Origin: Sipunculus nudus
Taxonomy: Eukaryota > Annelida > Sipuncula > Golfingiida > Sipunculidae
NCBI GenBank assembly: GCA_026874595.1
Contig: CM049322.1
Span: 3,211,900-3,275,899 of the forward strand
Direction: 5' to 3'
DNA: 64,000 bases
Shown: positions 38,945 to 49,259 of the stretch, piece after piece
How the letters are laid out: each line of letters opens with the position of its first letter
How positions within the stretch are numbered: position 1 is the stretch's first letter
Program-made: the position numbers and the translations under genes
Notes under the pieces: generated by a model
Databases searched by the model: none
Seen by the model: the letters and a program-made list of their open reading frames with translations, nothing else
Told to the model about the DNA's origin: nothing

Positions 38945-39200
38945 GTATGAAGCCGTGGTCCAGATGGTGGTAGTCCGATCTAAAGCGGTCCGAGTTCGTA
39001 GTGACCTGACATAAAGTTGTCCAAGATCGTCGGCTCAGTGGTCCGAGATCGTAATGGTCCGATCTGAAATGGTCCGACTTCGTGATACTGGTGTATAATC
39101 AATTTTAGGTCAAACGTGTTAACAATGATATACGAGATTTGGTATCTTTTACGCGCTTCTATAGTCCGATGGTGGGTATCATACATACCTGCTAGCTAAT
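38945..39200. repeat. GGTCCGA short repeats plus a segment duplicated at 42.07-42.21 kb
   Basis: Near 38957-39080 the word GGTCCGA(TG)ATC or GGTCCGACTTCG recurs about six times with irregular spacing of 15-30 bp. The following segment (ATCAAACGTGTTAACAATGA type, ACGAGATTTGGTAT, TAGTCCGATGGTGGGTATCA, ATACCTGCTAG) is repeated in the same orientation at 42080-42205. Confidence 0.65.
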
Positions 39201-39934
39201 TGGTTGTTAAATAAACGAACTGTAATAGCATATAGTGTTTTTGCGTTATCGGCCGTCTCGCCATGAAAATCAATTTTTGTTCGACAATTGACAATTTCTT
39301 CACTTCCGACCAGTAATTGAATATTCAAAAGTCAAATAATAATTTATAAGATTTCTTCTAAGTGTGTATAATAGACTTGCTTGAAAAAAAGATGAATTAT
39401 TTATGTGTTTCATTGTCGGACCCGTCTCGTGTCATCAGATAAACGCACGAGATAATGAACATTTAAAAAGAATAAATCTAGTTTGGTAAAGATTTACTAA
39501 CATACGAAGCTGTCACGAAACGTGTGAGATAAAAGAAATTACGTGATGTCTGTGAAATTATCCAACCCTCTTAGGGCTCCATCTGCTCAACTGGCCAAAT
39601 AATGCACTGGTGTGGTATGTCTCTGCGCCCGGACGCAAGTAATCTTTTGTTTACACACGCAGCAGCACCGGGGGTAAATTACGTCATAGCTCACATAAAA
39701 GCAGCTGAAAACGAAGAAATTGCCCTTGAAAATGCAATGTAATATACCAAAACCACTTATTATGTTGCCGTACCAGATAATGAATTTAGCTTCAAAGGTA
39801 AATTGTCATGAGTAATATTTTAGATACAATGTTTTCTAGAGGATTTGAACTAAATCAGATGCAAGACACGCACGTGATAGATACAGCCGATTTTTGTGCA
39901 ACTAGAGAATGCGTATTTCAAATTAGAAAAAAAA

Positions 39935-39936
<2 letters not shown>

Positions 39937-39976
<40 letters not shown>
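39937..39976. repeat. TA microsatellite
   Basis: (AT)n of about 40 bp in intergenic or intron sequence. Confidence 0.95.
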
Positions 39977-39979
<3 letters not shown>

Positions 39980-40129
39980 AAAACTGATAGCAGAGAGCTC
40001 GATGCTTTACCAAATGTAGGCTGCACCATCTGAAGTGTCGCACGCCCCGTGCATGTGGTACGAAACTAATTAGAAACTAGAATACGGGTAGTCGACAAGC
40101 GACTACGTGTATCCGCCTAAATCAGAGTG

Positions 40130-41470
40130 GAATGGGTGAAGTGAGGCATGGATTGAGTGGCAAGGGGAAATAGAGAGTTGCATATTAGCATGGATGTCTG
40201 CAGCCAAATTGTGTATGTAGGTTGCCCCCCTACCACAAAATCCAGAAAGCCGTCCAAGTTGTATACATATGCAACATTTAAGCCAGATAAGTCAAACCAC
40301 TACATGTATATGAGTGATTTTAGCCCGTGGCAGACAAACAGATGGACGCTGAGCAAAAATGGTTGCAGGTGACGGCACCAGTTTTGCGTATGATAAAGAG
40401 CTATGTGAGAACTATACACATGCAAAACTTTGGCCCAATCGGTCAAACGGTTCCCAAGATATTAGCTTGGATGTCTGCTGCATAAACTAGAATGCAGGTG
40501 GCGCCACCTGTCATAAAAATCAAGAGAGCTGTCGGGGATGTATAAACCTGCAAAATTTTAGGCAGATATGTCAAACCACTGCCGAGATATGAGTGATTTT
40601 ATCCCATGGCAGACAAACAGACAGGAGCTGTGCAAAAATGGCTGCAGGTGGCGCCACCAGTTTTGCGTATGATGAAGAGCTATGCAAAATTTTGGCCCAA
40701 TCGGTCAAACGGTTCCCGAGATATGAGCTTGGATGTCTGCAGCGTAAACGTGAATGTAGGTGGCGCCACCTGTCATAAAATCATAAAAGCTATCCAGGAT
40801 GTATACGCATGCCGAATTTCAGGTGAATTAGTCAAGTCACTGCAGAGATATGAGTGATTTTATCCCAAGGCAGACGAACAGATGGACACTGTGCAAACAT
40901 GGTTGCAGGTGGTGCCACCATTTTTTGTGTATGTTATAAAGCTCTCCAAGGGCTACATTTGTGCAAAAAAATTTTCCTGATCGGTCAAACGGTTCCTGAG
41001 ATATGAGCTTGGATGTCTGCAGCGTAAACGTGAATGTAGGTGGCGCCACCTGTCATAAAATCAGAAAAGCTATCCAGGATGTGTATGCATGCTGAATTTC
41101 AGGTGAATTAGTGTAGTCACTGCACAGATATGAGTGATTTTAACCCAAGGCAGGCGAACAGATGGACACTGTGCAAACATGGTTGCAGGTGGCGCCACCA
41201 TTTTTTGTGTATGTTATAAAGCTCTCCAAGGGCTACATTTGTGCAAAAAAAAATTTCCTGATCGGTCAAACGGTTCCCGAGATATGTGGGTTAATGTGTG
41301 GAAACAGACGCACAAACGGACGCAGATCGCAGAGGAAAGGTCAGAGGTCAACACAAAATCGGGGCGCAGCAGTTCACATGTGACCCGAACATAATCCCGG
41401 GTTTCGTAAAATTCCGCCCAGCGGTTACGGAGAAGTTCTCCGGACACCTACGCGGCGGCGGCGGCGGCGG
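40130..41470 (-). repeat. Family B tandem array (inverted relative to 14 kb), period about 260-280 bp
   Basis: GGTGGCGCCACC palindromes lie at 40497, 40647, 40759, 41039 and 41188, with GGTGGTGCCACC-type variants between. They alternate between two half-unit contexts: ...CACCTGTCATAAAATCA and ...CACCATTTTTTGTGTATG. Shared phrases are GATCGGTCAAACGGTTCC, GAGATATGAGCTTGGATGTC and GAGTGATTTTATCCCA. The array is the reverse complement of the 14.03-14.72 kb array. It ends at a (CGG)n run, 41453-41471. Short open frames in it are not genes. Confidence 0.88.
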
Positions 41471-41599
41471 CGTGCAGCTGAAAACATAGTATCCGCAAAA
41501 CTCTGTTTTGGCGGATACAATGAAACGACTTAAAGCAACTTTCATTCTTCATAACATGTACATGTATTACAATATAAATATATATATAATAAATATATA

Positions 41600-41750
41600 T
41601 GCCAGAGTCGAGATTGAAATCCAAGCGGATTTTAAATTCGCCTAGACGAGATTGCGATTGTGATCTCGCCAAGCCCTAGACATATTTTAAACACGCCTAG
41701 ACGAGATCGCAGTCGCAATCTCCACCTGGCCAGACTGAAATCCACCATGG
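41600..41750. repeat. Repeated GAGATTGCGAT / CGCCTAGACGAGAT segment
   Basis: TCGCCTAGACGAGATTGCGA near 41639 recurs as ACGCCTAGACGAGATCGCAG near 41693. The words resemble the hairpin at 20.49-20.60 kb. Confidence 0.55.
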
Positions 41751-42209
41751 AGCAGGCCCGGACATTAAGAACATAAGGAAATAACAAAACAAAAGCATAT
41801 ATAGGAATATTCTTAGAAAGAAAGCGTGAAACAAAATGTTAAAAATATATTCTCTGGCTTATTATTAATATCAAAAGAATCTTTATAATTGCAAGCATGT
41901 TAATCTAAAGGTAACTATAATCGTTTGAAAACAGGCAAGAATAGAAATAAACAGAGGAGAGAATTGACCAGCATGGAATGAACAGAGTTATGCTCGCATA
42001 GAGTGTTACTGCGGTCAAAATTTGGCCTGGGAATATGGTTTACCCATTAAAACTCCCTTTGTCGGATACTAGTGTTATCTATTTTTTTTATATCAAACGT
42101 GTCAACAATGGTATACGAGATTACGTATTTTTGACGCGCTACTTTTTGACGCTTACATTAGTCCGATAGTGGGGATCATAAATACCTGCTAGTAACTTGG
42201 TATACGATA

Positions 42210-43660
42210 CAAACATAAATATATATATAAATGCATATATTGTTTTGCAGTTCATAAACATCACTTTATGTAGCATTTATGTCGACAATGTACACTTAAT
42301 TATGGGCAAGCCTTATAATGTTGGACGGGTTTAAATTTCAAACTGATTGAGGTAACACTCAGTTTAGATTTTTTATCAAACATATCTCCAAGTACCTATA
42401 AGTATACATGCCTAATGCAAAATCGTTGATACATATCATATCTTTACTGTTATTCTTACCCAGGATTCGTTGAAATTATGAGCATGGTAACTTATAGTAA
42501 CTTAAAATCATTTCAGGAAAAATTCGGAAGAAAATTTAAAAAACAGAAGCAGCTTATATGACCGTCATAAGGGTGAACTGTGGGCAAAGGGTCGAGCTTA
42601 TGTTGGCTTTTGAATATATTTAATCTACTTGAGACTCGCTGTGGGGAAAGCTCCGCTGTTATCGTTGTAAATCAAATATTACGATATATATTTTACGAGC
42701 CCGTTAAGGGTTTTGGCCAAGATCCTAAATACATTCAGGTATGGCAATTGGTTGGTAAGAAAACCGATTATAACTGCTTAAATATCCTTTTTTCACCAAA
42801 GACATCCGTGGACGTTGAAAACTTGATTCAACGTCAAAATATGTTTCCGTTTATGTAGGAGTTGCGTATAAATGGTATACAATGTTCTTATTTCCATAAA
42901 TATAAAAGCAAGACATTGATGAGAGCATCGAATGTATCAGGGCTGGGTGATTAACTCGTATGTAAACATAACACATTAAAATACATCAGTGGATGGGACC
43001 AGAGATATAAAAGTAAAACATAATATCGTTTCAGACACATCAATAGCCTTTACAATGTCGATTAAACAATATAGGATAGTTGGCTGATTGGTGGAAGAAT
43101 AAAGAGTATCATTTAACCTGGTAACTGGCACTGTTTCTTTATGATACAAAATAAACTCCATTAAGGTAGACACCTCCTTGCTGCTTAGTCAATTTGAAAT
43201 AAAAAGAAAATATCCCACACATAAATCATTCAGAATGTACAGTTCAAGATAGGCATTTGTTTATATTGTATAAATGCATAAATTGCTTTTATAACTGGCC
43301 GGCGTAAGAACGAGTAAATGTGTGATCTACCGAGCCCTCCCGAATTGTTCCACTTGTCTCGAGCAAATTGTGTGAGGCTAGCTTACAGGGCCAAACATCA
43401 GAACAGAAAGAGAAATGTGAGAGTTCTTATTCACTCAGAACTGTTATATTAATTTGCTGTACCTCTTCGGATTAATAACCAGTGATTTATACATTTGAAT
43501 AATTGAAATAAAATAAAGTGCGGTATGGTAAAAAAATAGCATCATATGACGTATACCCTCTCGTCGCCGAACATCAACATGATAGAACAGGATGACATAA
43601 ATGACAATGGTTCAAACAACAGTGAGTTTTTCCGAAGATCTCAAGTTACTAATTATAATT
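42210..43660. other. Unique AT-rich sequence, no supported gene
   Basis: A 92-codon plus-strand frame at 42580-42858 has no recognisable domain or splice border. Nothing else was recognised before the third leader exon. Confidence 0.35.
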
Positions 43661-43668
43661 GCACTTAC

Positions 43669-43723
43669 CCCTGGCAAGCGTCCGGATGCACATAAAAATA
43701 TATAACACGAGAGAGATCGTCAT
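43669..43723 (-). CDS. Alternative first exon, signal peptide version 3
   Basis: ATG at 43723, donor GCCAGGG|GTAAGT, phase 1. It encodes MTISLVLYIFMCIRTLARG, a hydrophobic leader with a basic end. It has the same length (55 nt), phase and G|GTAAG border as the 36.3-kb exon. A TATA-like CATAAAGGA lies about 50 bp upstream (43771-43779). It could drive the same receptor body from 43.7 kb or be a relic of another family member. Confidence 0.6.
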
Positions 43724-43729
43724 GATCGC

Positions 43730-46215
43730 CAAGCAGTTACAGGTGTGTACGACCGATGCAGGATGCACAGTCCTTTATGTGTGCTTAACCTAATTGTAAC
43801 GTTATGTTCCAAGTACTTTTTCTGCTTCTTTTACTTCCACGTGTCAAAGGTCTTTACAAGCACTGGGTTCTTAACGCTGGGCTTACTTTACTGAGTATAG
43901 CGGTATATTTATTTATGTTAATGAGAGATAAGATGGCCTTTGTGTATGTACCTCGTGGGCGGCAGCACAAATAGCAATACCTGGGACAAAAAGTAAGACA
44001 GCATGATCCAGTCATTGTAATCTTTGGCATATTGGATTGTATGATTGTAAATAAATGTGTACAGTGCCCCCAGGGAAGGCATATATACATATATGTTTCG
44101 GTGTTTTCCATAAGTTGTTTCGTCAAGTGTTAAAGACTAGTGGCGTCATTATTTGTACTTTTTCCCCTGTTTTTCTATGGCAGGTTCACCAGTCGGGTTT
44201 AATCAAATGTTTTGAGGCATAGTATGCTTTTCGTCATAATCAATTTTTTTTTCACTGGAATATGACTGGTGTCTTCTCCTGTAGATATCAGTATTTTACA
44301 GGTGTTTTTGAGACATTATTATGGCAATTCTTCAGCTGCTCAATTACAGTTTTTTGTATATAAAATCTCTCAAACCTTGATGCGCAAGAGGGCATAAATT
44401 GTCAACGTTGGGCCTGAAAACGTGTAACTAATCATTTTTTTTAAATACAGGGTTGTCTCAGAGTAATTTCATCTCCATCATTTTTATTTTTTTTTTCATC
44501 ACCGTCAATATAGTGTATATAACATTTATGCATGTGACAGTGGACATAATCTTTATACAAAGAATAGTGGATTACATAATTATTACATATCATCTGATTC
44601 TTAACAGAGGCATCAATTTATCCCATCATATTTTTCTTCTCAGCATCTTTGCGCTTTAATAATTCCATATTTTCCACATGATTAACAAATGTTACAAATG
44701 AATACACACTTTCATAACCCAATTCTTTATTTGTCCATGAAATGTGACTGCCCTATGACACTAACAAAATAAATGGATAACAGTTTCCTTCTGAATGAAG
44801 CAATAAGAACATCTCTCAGTATCCGAGATTTTCCATATAAAGAGTTTTTCATTAACCACTAAGACATTATAAGAAGAGTTTTGAACTGAAATGTCGCATA
44901 TACATATCTAAGGTAACAGTTTATACTAATTTAGCTGCTTCTTTCAAGCTCCATTTATTGTTTGTTTCCCCCTGAAGCTTTATTTTGTTTACCGGCTCTC
45001 CTTTTTCAGTAATTATATTGTGATTATACACATTTTAGAAACATATACTTCTCAAGTGTAGCATTTTGTTCTGTACTGGGATAATAACATCATCAGAGTT
45101 GCAGTTACATATTGTGGAAGATATTTCTTTTGATATAATCAGTTGTTTCTGATTTGTTGGCACAGTCTTTTGAATAGCTTGCCTGTGTATCTAGGTATCA
45201 TTAGCATTGGTGCTGCGTTTTGCCAATGTAGTCCACATGAATAATTAAGTCACCAATATATCATTTGCATGAACACATAAACACACCGTGTCAAACGGTA
45301 ACAGTAAAAATGAAAATGTCATGACCACAAATAAAACGAAAGTCAGCTCTGACCCATGAGTTATCGGGGTTTTATACCATCTGCATAAAATGTACACTTA
45401 ATTACCTGTTTTACCACATATTATCAGAATAAAATTATATAATTTCATTTTCCGACACATCATATGCCGAGTGAATGATATTATAAAAAAACATATGAAA
45501 ATTTTTTTACAATAAAATATACATATGAATCAACACTCAGTAGTGTTATTCAAACTGTATGTCTATATCATTCATTTACTATATTTAAGAAATATAAAGA
45601 TGAAATGTGACATAAATTCTTAACTAATTATTGGATAATTCCGTTTTCTCCTGGTAAGCGAGGCATGAGTGCCTTTGTCACTGAAAAGAGGTATGTGTGT
45701 TGCCAAGTTTAGCATATACATTGGTATGAATTTCAAGAAAAGATGAAATTTCCAGTCATTGACATGTAAGAGTCAATTTTAGCCTGGAGATTTCAATCGG
45801 GCGTGAAACAAAGTGTCTTTCTTCCAGTTGAGTCTATCCATTTACCATGAAAGATACATGTACAGCAACAGAACACCCCATATAATATGCTTATCTTTAT
45901 TTGTAGCCAGTCATTCAGGAAATGATAAGCATATCTTAATTATAAGTGGACTCTTTGAATACTTGAGTACTTAATGTCACTCACACTCAGTCACACAAGT
46001 CATATATAATAAAAAAATAAAACATATTTTTCCCCGAATTATTATTCAGGCAAATTTCATGCCAGTTTGTTTTATGCGCAGCTATTACGTACATTTGCTG
46101 AGTATATTGCATGTTTAAATGGAATAAATTAGACGGTTCCACGCTTACATCCTAGGTAGCTCCCACCTGTAAGAGTAGTGTCTTAATAGTATTGTTTAAG
46201 CTGTCTATAATCGTG
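43730..46215. other. Unique AT-rich sequence upstream of the leader exons, no supported gene
   Basis: Open frames are short, and most are driven by AT-rich sequence (for example the T-rich 44453-44659). No repeats longer than microsatellites or recognisable exons were seen. Confidence 0.35.
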
Positions 46216-46254
46216 TATATTACATGTGTTACATGCATTCTTGGCATTTCTTGG

Positions 46255-46620
46255 TTGCTTAAGTTCATACGCCATCGTCCGGCCACCGTACGTCTGCCGT
46301 TGTACATATATTAACGGATGGTTTATCTCAAAAGAGGTAAGAGCCAACACCAACAGAGTTTGTGAAAGAAACAGTCACATGTCAAACAGGGGATTGAACT
46401 TCTATTGGCGCCACCTGCATTTATATGTTATTTACAGGGATTATTTATTATTACACATGACTGATTCCAGGAACGTGCTGTATATAGTTAGATCAAATGT
46501 TTCACATTCCTTGTACTTTGGCCCAGTTACAAGAAATTTAACTGAGCCATTTAGCCAAGAAAGCATACTAACATTTTTTAACTGTGGTTTCCCTGTGAAT
46601 GGAGAGATTCCGAATTAAGG
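46255..46620 (+). repeat. Diverged single copy of family B repeat
   Basis: Phrases in the order of family B: CATCGTCCGGCCACCGTACG, ATCTCAAAAGAGGTAAGAGC, TTGGCGCCACCTGCATTTAT, TTTGGCCCAGTTACAAGAAA, AAAGCATACTAACATTT. The 130-codon open frame through it is fortuitous. Confidence 0.6.
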
Positions 46621-46653
46621 GTAAGAATTTTCTAGAAACGATAGTTATTTTGA

Positions 46654-46656
<3 letters not shown>

Positions 46657-46720
<64 letters not shown>
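46657..46720. repeat. TA microsatellite at the left end of the Tigger-like element
   Basis: (TA)n directly abutting the CAGT terminus at 46721. Confidence 0.95.
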
Positions 46721-46723
<3 letters not shown>

Positions 46724-47810
46724 TTGCGACTTTACATTCCGACCCTTAACAGTCCGGAAACCTTACAATCCGACGGTATTTTGCAATAAACGAACGGGGC
46801 CCATAGAAATTAGCCTTGACAAACCGACAGCCTTGGATTCCGACTCCGACATGACATTTCCCGACACAAACAAGGATACCGACGTATTTTCTGACTTGAC
46901 AATCCGACCGGTATATTGTCCTTTGATGTCAGTCGTCGGGCTCATGCAAACAGCACCCTAATCAATTAGGCCTGAAATGCAGCGATACGTATTGTTCTAA
47001 CTGTACACGTGAACCAATCATTGAGTCAATTTTGCTCACTAATTAAGTCAGTTTACATCCGTATGTGGCAGAGGAGGTGGAGAACGGTGCTGGGGACCTT
47101 TTCCAGGCACTCAACACCGCGGACCACGTGACCGCGGAGCGATACCTTGTATTAGACATAATGGAGCCAACGGAAGCAATGCCGACGGCTGCTGATATTG
47201 TGTCAATGGTCAAAGAAGACGGAGGCGACAGTGACAGCGAGTCTGAGGCAGAAGATGGTCCTTTAAACCAGTAACTCCCAGAGACACGATTGGGGGAATG
47301 GAAACAGGGCTACGGTATATTGAGGAGCAGGGCTTCGCTGCAGGGGACGTTGATGCCGACCGCTTAGAAAAGTCCGTGAAAATTAAAAATAGAAGAACAA
47401 GATACCAGACAGATATGCTTGCATTCTTTAGACGCACATGAACTTAGTAGCTCAACTGTTGGTCAAATATATACATTTAGTTAATGTTTGTTCCAAAATA
47501 TAAGCATATCTCATAATTGTAGAATCTCCATAGGTCGTCAACCTTGACGAGCGTAGTATATATAGACACGTATATAAGAAATAAAAAAAGTACTCCATGA
47601 CTGATGTTTTTTTATTTTCTAATTCACATTAATCATAACAATATCAAATACGTAGTTTATTATAAGAAAATACTTAATGAATTATAACAAGTCCTCCAAA
47701 CATTTAGGTCACATTGTATCTGTACCCTCCGTCACCTTTATTGATTTGACAGTCCGACAGCCTTGCAATCCGACGTTTACATTTAGTGTCGGATTATCAA
47801 GTCAGGACTT
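46721..47810 (+). mobile_element. 1.09-kb internally deleted pogo/Tigger-like DNA transposon
   Basis: The left end CAGTTGCGACTTTACATTCC follows TA. The right end, reverse-complemented, reads AAGTCCTGACTTGATAATCC, about two-thirds identical over 25 bp, and is followed by TA. TA targets and a CAGT start are the pogo/Tigger rule. Subterminal copies of an AATCCGAC-type word lie at about 46738, 46765, 46835, 46904, 47766 and 47787. It contains only the 3' end of a transposase frame. The TA target duplication cannot be distinguished from the flanking TA microsatellites. Confidence 0.68.
47062..47441 (+). pseudogene. C-terminal remnant of a Tigger-like (pogo) transposase
   Basis: One frame (to TAA at 47274) reads ADIVSMVKEDGGDSDSESEAEDG, the acidic tail typical of Tigger proteins after the DDE domain. 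After a frame change near 47265 another frame continues with TGLRYIEEQGFAAGDVD and KIKNRRTRYQTDMLAFFRRT, stopping at 47441. The [YF]-x-E-Q and final FF-[KR] pattern is common at Tigger C-termini. The DDE core is absent, so the copy cannot encode an active enzyme. Confidence 0.6.
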
Positions 47811-47812
47811 TA

Positions 47813-47858
<46 letters not shown>
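47811..47858. repeat. TA microsatellite at the right end of the Tigger-like element
   Basis: (TA)n directly following the right terminus. Confidence 0.95.
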
Positions 47859-47859
<1 letters not shown>

Positions 47860-48539
47860 CTTTTATTGCCATTACAATCTATCAACGTATAGTTACCGTT
47901 ATAATTTACTGCAGGTGAGTTTTCACGAGAATAATATGAATTGTCTCCTTTTTATCCATTGATATATTCATGTCATATAATATGGGGAACATATTGATAA
48001 AAAAAAATAATTTTACCACTACAAAAAAATTTGCAATTCGATTGTAATGGAATCTGCACAGGATGTGATCTCTCTTCTACTATAAATCTTCAAAATCAAT
48101 TCAGGCAACTCTGAAAATGGACATATGGAAGGCCTCGGCGCCTCGTTGCACATTTAGCAGGGTCTGTTGTCACGAAGTGGATCGTGTATTTGTGTTTAAT
48201 TTATATTTCTCGGTTGAACTCTACCGCGTTAGTTGTACATTTGCATTTGTTGAGCTAGCATTGATGCGCCGGTCAGTTCCGTGTTATCTTAAACAATGCC
48301 GCGCTTTCAATAAAGGGTCGCCAAGTGCGCTATAGGTCCAATTATGCTTTTGTTAATAGCGATCGCATCGAGATGACCGTGTTTTGTTCCCTGGCCATTT
48401 AGTATTCAGCGTGCTTATGAATATAAATAGACATGGGTAAAAAAGGCGGGCGTTTCTTTGTATTCGTCTTATGAATGTGAAAAGCCTCCAGGGTAGAAGG
48501 ATATTTAAGAACGTGCAGAGGGTTATTTAGATTCAGCCA

Positions 48540-48950
48540 CAAAGTGAAGCATGAAGTGCCGTCCGCCCCAGTCCAGATAGCAGACAGTCATCGGAGCCTG
48601 CAGAGGCCAGACGTGCGGCCGCCCAGTGACCAGAGAGGTGTTACGAGAGATGCTGTACAGCGAGGGGCGGTCCGCCGAGGTGCTGCCAGCCTGTATCGAG
48701 TGGGGTCCAGTGAGATGCTGTCAGCCTTGGGTCTAGTGAGGTACTGTCATCCGGGGTCCAGTGAGGTCCATTGAGGTGCTGTCAGCCGGGGCCCAGTGGG
48801 TTCCTTTGAGGTGCTGTCAGCCGGGTCCAGTGGGGTCCATTGAGGTGCTTTCAGCCGGTGTTCAGTGAGGTGCAGCCAGCCGTTGTCCAGTGAAGTGTCG
48901 CCAGCAGGTGTCCAGTGAGCTGCCGCCAGCCCAGGTCCCGGATCGCTAGT
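48540..48950. repeat. GC-rich degenerate minisatellite (25-36 bp units)
   Basis: Units GTCCAGTGAGGTGCTGTCAG plus CCGGG recur about ten times with drift (GTCCATTGAGGTGC, GTTCAGTGAGGTGC, GTCCAGTGAGCTGC). GC content is far above the surroundings. TATAAATA (48422-48429) and ATTAAA (49190) flank it. The block could be the inside of a solo LTR ending near GTCCGTCAC (49237), but the ends are not certain. Confidence 0.7.
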
Positions 48951-49259
48951 TCAGGAGATCTAGAGACTGTTAGAGACTGTGCTTTTACTAACGTTTATTA
49001 AGTGCATTCACCAAAGTATTTTATTAAGTGCATGCAAGAGTATATTTAGTGAGGCGTAACAGGCGTCGAACCCGATCTGGCAGATAGATTTTGAACTCTG
49101 TATCTTTTATGTTCTTTTAAAATACTCTTGTTGCTTATCCGCCGACATGTGATTTGTTGTGTGCCTGAGTGTTGATAAGTTTAATGCGATATTAAAACCA
49201 CACTACTCTCTACTGTTTCACGTTGAATCAAAGGCGACCCGGTCCGTCACTTGGTAAGG

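Noticed and set aside
40157-41489. Several 60-86 codon frames on both strands
   Set aside because: All lie in the family B tandem array and repeat with its period.
46599-46961. 120-codon plus-strand frame
   Set aside because: Consists of a family B tail, a TA microsatellite (Tyr-Ile repeats) and the Tigger-like terminus.
49060-49080. GTCGAACCC resembling a tRNA T-loop
   Set aside because: No acceptor stem, D-arm or anticodon arm could be fitted around it.
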